This document shows positions 5,812 through 12,860 of a DNA stretch of 12,860 nt, piece after piece (position 1 is the stretch's first letter; each line of letters opens with the position of its first letter). The stretch comes from UMGS1052 sp045532035. GTDB lineage: Bacteria; Bacillota; Clostridia; Oscillospirales; CAG-382. The stretch lies in NCBI GenBank assembly GCA_045532035.1, contig JAZSFD010000063.1:1-12860 (forward strand). Reading direction: 5' to 3'. The notes beneath the pieces were generated by a model. It was given only the letters and a program-made list of their open reading frames with translations. It was not told the DNA's origin and ran no database searches. Made by a program: the position numbers and the translations under genes.

Positions 5812-7257
5812 ATGAAAATGGCTAACAATCCCCTTAAAATAACTGACACCATTCTGCGTGACGCCCATCAGTCCCAGGCGGCAACCAGAATGCGTATCGA
5901 GGATATGCTTCCCGCCTGCGAAATGCTCGACAACATGGGCTATTGGTCGCTTGAATGCTGGGGTGGCGCAACATTTGACTCTTGTATGCGTTTTCTCAAC
6001 GAGGATCCCTGGGAAAGACTCCGCAAGCTTAGGAAAGCTATGCCCAAAACAAAGCTTCAGATGCTTCTGCGCGGTCAGAACATCCTCGGTTACAAGCATT
6101 ATGCAGACGACGTTGTAGACAAGTTCATCGAAAGATCCATCGGCAACGGTATCGATGTTATCAGAATCTTTGACGCTCTCAACGACACAAGAAATATGCG
6201 TCAGGCAATGGAAAGCTGTAAGAAATACGGCGGAATCTGCGAAGCTGCTATCAGCTACACTGTATCTCCCGTTCACAACGAAGAATATTTCGTAAAGCTT
6301 TCAAAGCAGCTTGAGGAAATGGGTGCAGATGTAATCTGTATCAAGGACATGGCAAATCTTCTTCTTCCCTACGATGCATACTCGCTCGTAAAGAAGCTCA
6401 AGCAAAATGTCAAGGTTCCGATCCATCTCCACACACATAACACCACAGGTACAGGTGACATGGTCAACCTCATGGCTGCACAGGCAGGTGTTGATATTGT
6501 TGACTGTGCTCTGTCTCCCCTTGCAAACGGTACAGCTCAGCCTGCAACAGAAGCACTTGTTGCAACACTCAAGGGTACAGACCGCGACACCGGACTTGAC
6601 CTCACAAAGCTCTCGGATGCTGCCGCTCACTTCAGAAAGGTCGCAGGCAAGCTCAAGGAGCAGGGTTCTCTCGATCCCAAGGTTCTCAATGTTGACACAA
6701 ACACTCTTCTTTATCAGGTTCCCGGCGGAATGCTTTCCAACCTCATTTCCCAGCTCAAGCAGGCGAATGCGGAGGACAAGTATTATGATGTTCTCGCCGA
6801 GATCCCGAGAGTAAGAGAAGACTTCGGTTATCCTCCCCTTGTAACTCCCACAAGCCAGATCGTCGGAACACAGGCAGTTCTCAATGTTCTCTCCGGCGAG
6901 CGCTATAAGATGGTCACAAAGGAATCCAAAGGTCTTTTGCGCGGAGAATACGGTCAGCTTCCCGCTCCCGTAAACGAAGAAGTCCGCAAGAAGGCTATCG
7001 GCGATGATGAGATCATCACCTGTCGTCCTGCAGACAACATCGCTCCCGAGCTTGAAAAATACCGTGAGGAGACCAAGGACATCGCCAAGAGCGAAGAGGA
7101 TGTTCTCAGCTATGCCCTCTTCCCCCAGGTCGCTTCCAAATTCTTTGACATACGCGACGGTAGAGTCAAAGCCGAAGAGCCTGCTGCTGCCGCTCCCGCA
7201 ACGAAGACAGAATCGAACGGTCCCAAGGTCATCTATGTTCAGGATCTTCTCAAATAA
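5812..7257 (+). CDS. oadA: Oxaloacetate decarboxylase alpha subunit (carboxyltransferase), without biotin domain
   Basis: The 481-residue protein belongs to the OadA/pyruvate carboxylase subunit B group. An HMGL-like TIM barrel runs from about 8 to 280, with TDTILRDAHQSQAATR (11-26; D17), CIKDMAN (176-182; K178) and HLHTHNTTG (205-213; H207, H209 for the divalent metal). The OadA conserved domain continues to about 450. It transfers carboxyl from the substrate, most likely oxaloacetate, to biotin on the carrier protein at the cytoplasmic side. It ends with an Ala-rich tail (EEPAAAAPAT) and VIYVQDLLK where fused forms continue into the biotinyl domain, so it must work with the separate carrier upstream. 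Start: ATG at 5812 after GGAG; a second ATG two codons later is possible. Without a biotin carboxylase gene nearby, pyruvate carboxylase is less likely. Confidence 0.92.
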   Translation: MKMANNPLKITDTILRDAHQSQAATRMRIEDMLPACEMLDNMGYWSLECWGGATFDSCMRFLNEDPWERLRKLRKAMPKTKLQMLLRGQNILGYKHYADDVVDKFIERSIGNGIDVIRIFDALNDTRNMRQAMESCKKYGGICEAAISYTVSPVHNEEYFVKLSKQLEEMGADVICIKDMANLLLPYDAYSLVKKLKQNVKVPIHLHTHNTTGTGDMVNLMAAQAGVDIVDCALSPLANGTAQPATEALVATLKGTDRDTGLDLTKLSDAAAHFRKVAGKLKEQGSLDPKVLNVDTNTLLYQVPGGMLSNLISQLKQANAEDKYYDVLAEIPRVREDFGYPPLVTPTSQIVGTQAVLNVLSGERYKMVTKESKGLLRGEYGQLPAPVNEEVRKKAIGDDEIITCRPADNIAPELEKYREETKDIAKSEEDVLSYALFPQVASKFFDIRDGRVKAEEPAAAAPATKTESNGPKVIYVQDLLK

Positions 7258-7294
7258 ATCCGAAATCACATATTTTTGAAAGGAGTCAGACATC

Positions 7295-8101
7295 ATGCCT
7301 CAATTTGTTCAAGAGCTTCTCGGCTGGCTCACCACGGGCGGTGTGAAAATTGCCATTGCATTTCTGATAATATTGATTTCTTTTCCGATCATAAACCGTC
7401 TTTCAAAATCCATTATCAAAAAATGCGAAAAGAAAAATTATGATAAAACCCTCGGAAAAACCCTTGCTTATCTCGTAAAAATAGGCGGTAAAGTAATTAT
7501 TCTTTGCTGTCTTCTCGGCTATCTCGGCATTGATACCGCAGGCATTTCGGCTCTTATCGCCACCCTCGGTGTCGGTATCGGCCTTGCAGTTCAAGGCTCG
7601 CTCGCAAACTTTGCAGGCGGTGTCCTCATCATTCTCACAAGGCCCTTCAAGGTTGATGATTTCATCGAAGCACAGGGTGTTTCGGGTATTGTTGAAGACA
7701 TTCACATCATTTATACCACCCTGCGCACAGGCGACAACAAGGTAGTGTCTATTCCCAACGGTGCTCTTGCAAACGGCACGATTATCAATTACAGCACAAA
7801 ATCCACAAGACGTGTTGATCTTGTATTCTCCATCGCTTATGAGTCAGATTACACAAAGGCTCGCAATCTCATTCTCGCCCTTGCCGAGAAGCATGACAAG
7901 ATACTTGCGGATCCTGCACCCTTCTGCCGTCTTTCGGAGCACGCTGACAGTGCCATAAAGCTCACTCTGCGTGTTTGGTGCGATGCTGCCGATTACTGGG
8001 ATGTTTATTTTGACCTTCTCGAGCAGGTCAAGGCAAAGTTCGACGAAGAAAACATCGTTATTCCCTTTAACCAGCTTGACGTTCACATCAACAACAAATA
8101 A
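7295..8101 (+). CDS. MscS-family small-conductance mechanosensitive channel
   Basis: The 268-residue protein has three membrane helices: about 17-34, 62-78 and the glycine/alanine-rich pore helix 84-115 (ISALIATLGVGIGLAVQGSLANFAGGVLI in pieces). The middle-beta domain follows (RPFKVDDFIE 116-125; VEDIHIIYTTLRTGDNKVVSIPNGAL 133-158) and then the alpha/beta C-terminal domain. The family opens under membrane tension to release solutes on hypo-osmotic shock. AGGAG lies nine bases upstream of the ATG. It starts 37 bases after oadA with no terminator between, so it is probably the last gene of the Na+ pump operon. A link to ion stress caused by the pump is inference. Confidence 0.93.
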   Translation: MPQFVQELLGWLTTGGVKIAIAFLIILISFPIINRLSKSIIKKCEKKNYDKTLGKTLAYLVKIGGKVIILCCLLGYLGIDTAGISALIATLGVGIGLAVQGSLANFAGGVLIILTRPFKVDDFIEAQGVSGIVEDIHIIYTTLRTGDNKVVSIPNGALANGTIINYSTKSTRRVDLVFSIAYESDYTKARNLILALAEKHDKILADPAPFCRLSEHADSAIKLTLRVWCDAADYWDVYFDLLEQVKAKFDEENIVIPFNQLDVHINNK

Positions 8102-8111
8102 TCTTTACACC

Positions 8112-8138
8112 AAAAACGCCCGATCATCGGGCGTTTTT
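8112..8138 (+). terminator. Strong intrinsic terminator ending the oad-mscS operon
   Basis: A perfect 12-bp inverted repeat, aaaaacgcccga (8112-8123) and tcgggcgttttt (8127-8138), with a 3-base loop, starts 10 bases after the MscS stop. The A-tract before and T-tract after make it able to act in both directions. Confidence 0.92.
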
Positions 8139-8205
8139 GTTTGTCATAAGATAAATCCGAACTGTTTCAAGCTTGATTTTGTCAACAAGATTTTGCTGTA
8201 GCTGA

Positions 8206-8240
8206 AACTGCTTTGCAAAAAGCAAAGCGGTTTTTGTCGT
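8206..8240 (+). terminator. Second intrinsic terminator-like hairpin
   Basis: aactgctttgc (8206-8216) pairs with gcaaagcggtt (8222-8232), 11 pairs including one G-U, loop of five A, followed by TTTTT and a T-rich tail. About 67 bases separate it from the first terminator, with no gene between. It may be a back-up terminator or the 3' end of a short RNA. Confidence 0.65.
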
Positions 8241-8267
8241 TTTTCGTTTTATTCTGCTGTCGGAATA

Positions 8268-8296
8268 TTGACAAAAGTCTTAAATTGATATACAAT
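8268..8296 (+). promoter_or_regulatory. Sigma-A promoter of the downstream operon
   Basis: Perfect -35 TTGACA (8268-8273), 17-base spacer, -10 TACAAT (8291-8296), directly followed by a second possible -10, TATAAT (8296-8301), at poorer spacing. It is about 35 bases before the start codon of the zinc-ribbon membrane protein. Confidence 0.82.
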
Positions 8297-8330
8297 ATAA
8301 TGTAAATCAAAATTATTAGGAGAAGTGTGT

Positions 8331-10232
8331 ATGCCGACAGGAAATAAGCAACAGTTATATCCCTGCCGCAGTTGCGGTTCAAAGTTTTCACCGCAATCAA
8401 CAGGTGGAGTTTGCCCATATTGCAAAAACGCAAATCCCACATTGATCGAGCTTGCCCGCAAAAACTCAATTATGACCCAAAGGCGCAGAAATCAGATCAA
8501 GAAAGCTCTTTTTCGCCTTTCTGTCGCAGTCATCCTCCTTGTTGCTGTCATCATCTCTCTTGTGCTTCTGATATCCGCCCTTGTAAAAGGCGGCAACGAC
8601 CTTGTTTATGTCACCGAAGAGTCCTCCTCTTCTCCGATATTCTATTCAGATTCCGACGGACGGCTTTATTATTACGACAGCGGCAAATCAACCCTTGTTG
8701 GAAAAGGCTCGATTTCCGATCATGTTTATTCGGCAAAAAACAAAGTTTCTTATGCTGTCCTTGAAGGAAGCCGGAATTTTGATTCAACTGCATCCGCCTC
8801 AAGTCTTATCAGGATCACCGACGGCGGAAAAAAGATAGACACAGTCGCGGAAACATATTACGGCTCCATAACTTTTATTCACGGCGGTAACTGTGAGTAT
8901 ATCTATTACATGGTCGACGAAGTGCTCAGCAGCTATCAGACACCATCATATCTCTACATTTACTCTCCCAACGAAAAAGCTCCCGTCAAGATTGACGAGT
9001 TTTCGTCAGATGAATATTTCGGCAATTTCAGAGTATCTCCAAACGGACTCTATCTTCTTTACAAAACCGAAGATGATGACGGCACAAAGCTTGTCAAATA
9101 TTCGGCAAAAAGCGGCGAAAAAGAGTTACTCGGCATCAAAAACGCCCAGCCTGTGTCGATCGACAACAAAGGAAAATGCTATTCCTATCTGAAAACAAAT
9201 CCCGAAAGCGGCCTTGCCACCTTCTATGTTGAAACAGGAGTTGCCGACCGCGAGCATATTCCCCTTCCCGCCGGATATGCATCAAAGATATATGTTTCGG
9301 GAGATTGCCGCGATTTTGTCATTGAATCCGGACTCATAACAATCATCAAGGAGTTTGGTATGCCTCAGTCGGAGCTGCTGGTTACAGGCAAAAAGGGCTT
9401 TGGTATCGACTACTACGACGAACTGACCTATACTGATCCGTCTCCCCTTACAGTGTCAGGCGTATCAATGCTTCTGCAGTGCAAAAACGAAAGCTTTTAT
9501 CCATACTATTATGTTTCCGAAACGGCAGACGGCTCATCACTTATGTACTGCGAAGCTGACGGAAGCACAGGAACACTTATCGAAAACGGTTTTTCGCAAT
9601 TCTGTACCAACGGCAGTAAGGGCGCCTATATTTACAAAAATGGTCTTTATACCCTTGAACTTAATACAGGAAAGCCCAAGGTCTCCCTTGCTTCGGAAAA
9701 CTTCGGAGACTACACTCTCTGCGGTATGTCTGAAAACGGAAAATACATCTTTTGCTGCGACGAAAACGGAAATCTCAACAGGATACCCTTCAAATACAAA
9801 GGCTCTGACTGGACAAGAATGGCAATAGATCCGAAAATTTATTCTCTGTCATCTGACGGCAGAAGAATCATATATTCCTCCGACGGAGTGCTCTATTATT
9901 CAAAGGATAACAAGCCTGTAAAGATCGCAGATAATGTTAACTCCGACAAGACGGTCGTAACAAACAATGTAAAAAAAGTCCTCTGCCTTGCCGAATCAGA
10001 CGCAAGCAAAGCCGAAAACGCCTATACACTATTTCTGTTTGATGGAAAAAAAGTGATTTCTGTAGCTGACAATGTATCAAACCTCTATGCCACCGCAAGA
10101 TTGATGCTGGGAAGAGACGAACCCGAAGTATACACCAGTCCTTTTGTGCCGCAGGATGCGCCGGAGGAAATCGAAGTGCCGGAAATCAAAGACAGCGACA
10201 ATGATTCAGATACCGAAAGCAATAATCAGTAA
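8331..10232 (+). CDS. Zinc-ribbon, single-pass membrane protein with a repeat-rich outer domain (function unknown)
   Basis: The 633-residue protein starts with a four-cysteine zinc ribbon (CRSCG with C12 and C15; CPYC with C28 and C31), then a basic stretch (QRRRNQIKK, 50-58) and one membrane helix (about 60-86). The long remainder should lie outside the cell by the positive-inside rule. It has recurring short blocks such as SDGRLYYYDSGK, SPNGLYLLYKT, ENGKYIFCCDENGNL and SSDGVLYYSKDNKP, typical of beta-propeller (TolB/WD40-like) blades. The tail is acidic (EEIEVPEIKDSDNDSDTESNNQ). Such zinc-ribbon/helix/propeller proteins are known in Clostridia but have no assigned role that I know of. Start: ATG 8331, eight bases after AGGAG; GTG at 8325 is too close to that site. 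It heads the operon, 20 bases before the dCMP deaminase-like gene. Confidence 0.8.
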   Translation: MPTGNKQQLYPCRSCGSKFSPQSTGGVCPYCKNANPTLIELARKNSIMTQRRRNQIKKALFRLSVAVILLVAVIISLVLLISALVKGGNDLVYVTEESSSSPIFYSDSDGRLYYYDSGKSTLVGKGSISDHVYSAKNKVSYAVLEGSRNFDSTASASSLIRITDGGKKIDTVAETYYGSITFIHGGNCEYIYYMVDEVLSSYQTPSYLYIYSPNEKAPVKIDEFSSDEYFGNFRVSPNGLYLLYKTEDDDGTKLVKYSAKSGEKELLGIKNAQPVSIDNKGKCYSYLKTNPESGLATFYVETGVADREHIPLPAGYASKIYVSGDCRDFVIESGLITIIKEFGMPQSELLVTGKKGFGIDYYDELTYTDPSPLTVSGVSMLLQCKNESFYPYYYVSETADGSSLMYCEADGSTGTLIENGFSQFCTNGSKGAYIYKNGLYTLELNTGKPKVSLASENFGDYTLCGMSENGKYIFCCDENGNLNRIPFKYKGSDWTRMAIDPKIYSLSSDGRRIIYSSDGVLYYSKDNKPVKIADNVNSDKTVVTNNVKKVLCLAESDASKAENAYTLFLFDGKKVISVADNVSNLYATARLMLGRDEPEVYTSPFVPQDAPEEIEVPEIKDSDNDSDTESNNQ

Positions 10233-10252
10233 GCAGACTAAAGGAGAAAATC

Positions 10253-10741
10253 ATGGAAAGAATAAGCAAGGAAAACTATTATCTTGATATCGCCTGCACA
10301 GTTGCATCGCGAGCCACCTGCCTGCGCAAAAAATACGGTGCCATCATTGTAAAAAACGATGTCATCATCTCCACCGGCTACAACGGCGCGCCGAGAGGCC
10401 GCAAAAACTGTACGGATGTCTGCTTCTGTATGCGCGACAAGCTCAATATACCGCGAGGAGAACGCTACGAAATGTGCCGTTCGGTACACGCCGAAGCCAA
10501 CGCCATCATCGCTGCCTCCCGCGAGCAGATGATAGGATCCACAATGTACCTTTGCGGAGTTGATGCAAAATCGGGCGAGCTTATTGCCGATTCGTGCAGC
10601 TGCCAGATGTGCAAACGCCTCGTAATCAATTCGGGCATTGAAAGAGTCGTTGTCAGAAACACAAAAGACGAATTTACCGTATATGATGTTGAGTCATGGA
10701 TAGAAGACGACGACAGTCTCAACGGGACTTTCGGTTACTGA
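10253..10741 (+). CDS. Deoxycytidylate (dCMP) deaminase-like protein, ComEB family
   Basis: The 162-residue protein has the CDA-fold deaminase zinc site: HAEANAI (79-85; H79 ligand, E81 proton shuttle) and C117-Q-M-C120. The NCTDVCFCMRDKLNIPRGERYEMCR segment (52-76) before the HAE motif is typical of dCMP deaminases, which turn dCMP into dUMP for thymidylate synthesis. One oddity: the usual PCxxC motif reads SCQMC, with Ser116 for Pro and an extra Cys at 115. Length suits the family. The ribosome binding site is AAAGGAG. The gene overlaps nothing and ends 11 bases before the phosphatase start, so co-translation is likely. ComEB is the name used for this family in competence operons; there is no competence context here. 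Confidence 0.88.
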   Translation: MERISKENYYLDIACTVASRATCLRKKYGAIIVKNDVIISTGYNGAPRGRKNCTDVCFCMRDKLNIPRGERYEMCRSVHAEANAIIAASREQMIGSTMYLCGVDAKSGELIADSCSCQMCKRLVINSGIERVVVRNTKDEFTVYDVESWIEDDDSLNGTFGY

Positions 10742-10752
10742 TTAAAAAAAGC

Positions 10753-11169
10753 ATGAAAAAAGTTTTATTTGTCTGCACGGGAAACACCTGCAGAAGTCCG
10801 ATGGCGCAAGCCATTTTCAACAAATACGCGCCCGACGGATATACTTCATCCTCCGCAGGCATCACAGCCTCCGACGGAAGAGCTGTTTCGGAAAACTCCT
10901 GTCTTGCTCTGCGCGAGCTCGGCTTTTCCTGCAATCATTTGTCCGAGCGCCTGACCGAAAAACATCTTGAGGAATACGACATAATCGTCGGCATCACCGC
11001 CGATCACGCAAAGATGATTGCGACACTTTATCCGAATTTTAAGGACAAAGTATTCGCCTTTCCCATAGATGTTTCAGATCCCTACGGCGGCGATCTCGTT
11101 CTGTATCGCAGATGCCGCGACAAGATTGCCGAAGGAATAAAACAAATCATCGGAGCGCTCGAAAAATGA
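10753..11169 (+). CDS. Low-molecular-weight protein-tyrosine phosphatase family protein
   Basis: The 138-residue protein begins MKKVLFVCTGNTCRSPM, which contains the P-loop CX5R motif (C8-T-G-N-T-C-R14-S15) with nucleophile Cys8 and phosphate-binding Arg14. The general acid is expected at D109 in SDPYGGD. These small cytosolic enzymes dephosphorylate tyrosine or arginine; YwlE-type arginine phosphatases share the motif, and Thr at position 12 of the loop (CTGNTCRS) is the form seen in YwlE, so protein-arginine phosphatase is a real alternative. Start: ATG 10753, since the frame upstream lacks family similarity; no clear Shine-Dalgarno is visible, suggesting coupling to the preceding gene. The stop overlaps the rimI start as ATGA. 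Confidence 0.9.
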   Translation: MKKVLFVCTGNTCRSPMAQAIFNKYAPDGYTSSSAGITASDGRAVSENSCLALRELGFSCNHLSERLTEKHLEEYDIIVGITADHAKMIATLYPNFKDKVFAFPIDVSDPYGGDLVLYRRCRDKIAEGIKQIIGALEK

Positions 11170-11633
11170 ACGCGGAAATTTTGATTGAAAAAGCATCTCT
11201 TTCGGATGTAAAAGAAATTGCCGAAATCGAAAATCTCTGTTTTTCGGTGCCGTGGTCGGAAAAAGCCGTGGAAGAATTTATAGAAAATCCTCTTTGTGTC
11301 ATGTTTTGTGCAAAGCAGAACGGAATAATCGCAGGATATGTCGGGCTTTATATCATCATCGGGGATTGCGACATTGCCAATGTGGCAGTTCTGCCCGAGT
11401 TCCGCAAACGCGGCATTGCAATAAAGCTCATGGAGCACGCCGAAAGCTTTGCAAAAGAAAAAAATGTCAATAAGCTGATGCTTGAGGTCAGAGCTTCAAA
11501 CCTGCCTGCCATAAGCCTTTATGAAAAGCTTGGCTTTTCGACCGTCGGTATCAGAAAAAATTACTATACTCAACCAAAGGAAGATGCTCTTCTGATGGAC
11601 AAGACCATCGACGAGCAAGATTTGACAGAATGA
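11166..11633 (+). CDS. rimI: Ribosomal protein bS18 alanine N-acetyltransferase RimI
   Basis: The 155-residue GNAT protein has the acetyl-CoA-binding motif A, ANVAVLPEFRKRGIAIKLM (71-89), with the R80-K-R-G83-I-A85 phosphate loop. The later LEVRASNLPAISLYEKLGF (106-124) includes E107 and Y119, which match the catalytic glutamate and tyrosine described for RimI. It acetylates N-termini of proteins, classically ribosomal protein S18. GGAG lies about ten bases before the ATG, which overlaps the phosphatase stop (ATGA). Its own stop overlaps the tsaD start in the same way. The rimI-tsaD pairing is common in Firmicutes; tsaB, often present before rimI, is missing from this stretch. Confidence 0.9.
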   Translation: MNAEILIEKASLSDVKEIAEIENLCFSVPWSEKAVEEFIENPLCVMFCAKQNGIIAGYVGLYIIIGDCDIANVAVLPEFRKRGIAIKLMEHAESFAKEKNVNKLMLEVRASNLPAISLYEKLGFSTVGIRKNYYTQPKEDALLMDKTIDEQDLTE

Positions 11634-12667
11634 AAATTTTAGCCATTGAATCGTCCTGCGACGAGACCTGTGCCGCCGTTGTCTCGGACGGCCGCAAGAT
11701 ACATTCAAATGTCGTCGCGTCTCAAATAGAGACCCACGCACTTTACGGAGGTGTTGTTCCGGAAATCGCCTCCCGTGCTCACTCGGAAGCTATTTCATGG
11801 GTAACCGAGAAAGCTCTCAGTGATGCAGAAATGCCCCTTTCAGACATTGATGCTGTTGCTGTCACCAACGAACCCGGACTTATCGGTGCTTTGCTTGTGG
11901 GAGTAAATTTTGCAAAATCTCTCGCCTACGGCGCTGACAAGCCCCTCATTCCCGTTCATCACATCAAGGGACACATCGCCGCAAATTATGCTTATTTCAA
12001 CGGTGAAGACGGAAAAGAACTTCTTGAGCCACCCTTCACGGCTCTTGTGGTTTCTGGCGGACACACCTCTCTTGTGGCAGTGAAATCGTATACTGATTTC
12101 GAAGTGATAGGCGCCACGCGTGATGATGCCGCGGGAGAAAGCTTTGACAAGATCGCCCGAATGATCGGTCTTCCCTACCCGGGCGGTGCCAAAATGGATG
12201 CTGCCGCAAAGAACGGCAACCCGAAAGCTTTTGCCTTCCCCGACACAAGAGTAAAGAATTGCCCTTACGATTTTTCTTTCTCGGGACTCAAAACCTCTGC
12301 CGTCAACATCATCCACAACGCACAGCAGAAGGGAGAGTCCATAGATTGCGAAGATATGTCAGCCTCCTTTACCTCGGCAGTTGTCGGCGCTATCACACAG
12401 CGCGTCGCGCTTCTTTTATCAGACCCTGAAAGGACGACCTCCGACAAGCTTGTGCTTGCGGGAGGAGTTGCGGCAAACAGCCATCTGCGTGCAGCTCTTG
12501 AAAAGCTGTGTAAAAAGCATGGTGTGAAATTCTTCGTTCCGCCGATGTCTCTTTGTGGAGATAACGCTGTCATGATCGGATGCCAGGCATACTATGAATT
12601 CACCGAAAAGAAAGACAAAAATTTCAGAGATCTGTCGCTCAATGCATTTGCCACGGGCGAATTATAA
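11630..12667 (+). CDS. tsaD: tRNA N6-adenosine threonylcarbamoyltransferase TsaD
   Basis: The 345-residue protein is a full-length TsaD (Kae1/Gcp) of the ASKHA fold. It joins threonylcarbamoyl from TC-AMP to A37 of tRNAs reading ANN codons, acting with TsaB and TsaE. Visible markers: ILAIESSCDET (3-13), the metal histidines of VHHIKGH (H111, H115), VVSGGHTSLV (140-149), GATRDDAAGESFDK (161-174), FSFSGLKT (215-222), LAGGVAANS (276-284) and CGDNAVM (309-315; D311 third metal ligand). The start ATG overlaps the rimI stop, with only weak Shine-Dalgarno signal, so translational coupling is expected. The gene is essential in most bacteria. Confidence 0.97.
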   Translation: MKILAIESSCDETCAAVVSDGRKIHSNVVASQIETHALYGGVVPEIASRAHSEAISWVTEKALSDAEMPLSDIDAVAVTNEPGLIGALLVGVNFAKSLAYGADKPLIPVHHIKGHIAANYAYFNGEDGKELLEPPFTALVVSGGHTSLVAVKSYTDFEVIGATRDDAAGESFDKIARMIGLPYPGGAKMDAAAKNGNPKAFAFPDTRVKNCPYDFSFSGLKTSAVNIIHNAQQKGESIDCEDMSASFTSAVVGAITQRVALLLSDPERTTSDKLVLAGGVAANSHLRAALEKLCKKHGVKFFVPPMSLCGDNAVMIGCQAYYEFTEKKDKNFRDLSLNAFATGEL

Positions 12668-12670
12668 AAA

Positions 12671-12697
12671 ATGAAAGACAGGAAGTTACAAAAATGA
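12671..12697 (+). CDS. Possible eight-codon leader ORF overlapping the rex start
   Basis: ATG at 12671, three bases after the tsaD stop, opens a frame MKDRKLQK whose TGA overlaps the rex ATG as ATGA (12694-12697). It has no clear ribosome binding site of its own. It could hand ribosomes from tsaD to rex or be chance; confidence is low. Confidence 0.2.
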   Translation: MKDRKLQK

Positions 12698-12860
12698 ATC
12701 AGGATCCAAACTCCAAACCCATATCCACCGCCGTCATCAGACGCCTTCCCCGCTACTTCAGATATCTTCGCGAGCTCATCAGAGCACGCATAACCCGAAT
12801 CTCCTCAAAAGAGCTTTCCGAGCGCATGAATGTCACCGCCTCCCAGATCCGTCAGGATCT
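12694..12860 (+). CDS. rex: Redox-sensing transcriptional repressor Rex (N-terminal part)
   Basis: The 55 visible codons form the start of the winged-helix DNA-binding domain: STAVIRRLPRYFRYLREL (11-28) and ISSKELSERMNVTASQIRQD (36-55), both strongly typical of Rex. Rex senses NADH/NAD+ through a C-terminal Rossmann domain, which lies past the window edge, and represses fermentation and respiration genes when NADH is low. AGGA about ten bases upstream of the ATG at 12694 supports the start. It follows tsaD by 26 bases and is probably in the same transcript. Confidence 0.92.
   Translation, partial: MNQDPNSKPISTAVIRRLPRYFRYLRELIRARITRISSKELSERMNVTASQIRQD

Noticed and set aside
6301..7296. A 331-codon minus-strand frame inside oadA
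   Set aside because: Cysteine-rich, low-quality translation lying exactly opposite the conserved oadA frame; no start signals.
8325..8330. GTG at 8325 as start of the zinc-ribbon protein
   Set aside because: Only two bases from the AGGAG; the ATG at 8331 has ideal spacing.
10696..10752. An earlier ATG for the phosphatase
   Set aside because: It would add 19 residues lying within the deaminase gene and spoil the canonical MKKVLFVCTGN start of the family.

Overview
The window looks like part of the chromosome of an anaerobic Firmicute, most likely a gut Clostridia/Oscillospirales-type organism. The signs are AGGAG-type ribosome binding sites, sigma-A promoters with TTGxxx-17-TAxAAT spacing, a biotin-dependent Na+ pump decarboxylase built from separate subunits, the rimI-tsaD-rex order, and palindromic intergenic repeats of a kind I associate with Oscillospiraceae. 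The taxon is an inference; there is no rRNA marker.

Left part (1-3257). The first 50 bases hold the start of a minus-strand gene with a good promoter. A gene-free stretch (51-592) follows, full of palindromes: a 19-bp direct repeat present twice, each copy followed by a different hairpin, and a REP-like palindrome with 21-nt arms. Next are two minus-strand genes: an ADP-ribosylglycohydrolase-family protein (593-2041) and, upstream of it, an AraC-type regulator (2131-3002). The AraC gene carries a one-base deletion at an A5G2 run, which splits its cupin half from its helix-turn-helix half.

Central operon (3128-8138, plus strand). A strong promoter divergent from araC drives oadG, a free-standing biotin carrier protein, oadB, oadA and an MscS-type channel, and the operon ends at a textbook terminator. 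The four Oad proteins should form a membrane decarboxylase that pumps Na+ out, with oxaloacetate the likely substrate; the MscS channel may serve osmotic or ion relief. Two things stand out. OadB has about 205 extra N-terminal residues with a signal peptide. The oadB-oadA gap encodes an H-type RNA pseudoknot (10-bp stem, 7-bp second stem) whose second stem ends in the oadA Shine-Dalgarno. This is the best candidate here for an undescribed regulatory element.

Right part (8268-12860, plus strand). A new sigma-A promoter starts a probable operon: a zinc-ribbon, single-pass membrane protein with a large repeat-rich outer domain, a dCMP deaminase-like enzyme, a low-molecular-weight protein-tyrosine phosphatase, rimI, tsaD (both starting in ATGA overlaps) and the start of rex, cut by the window end.
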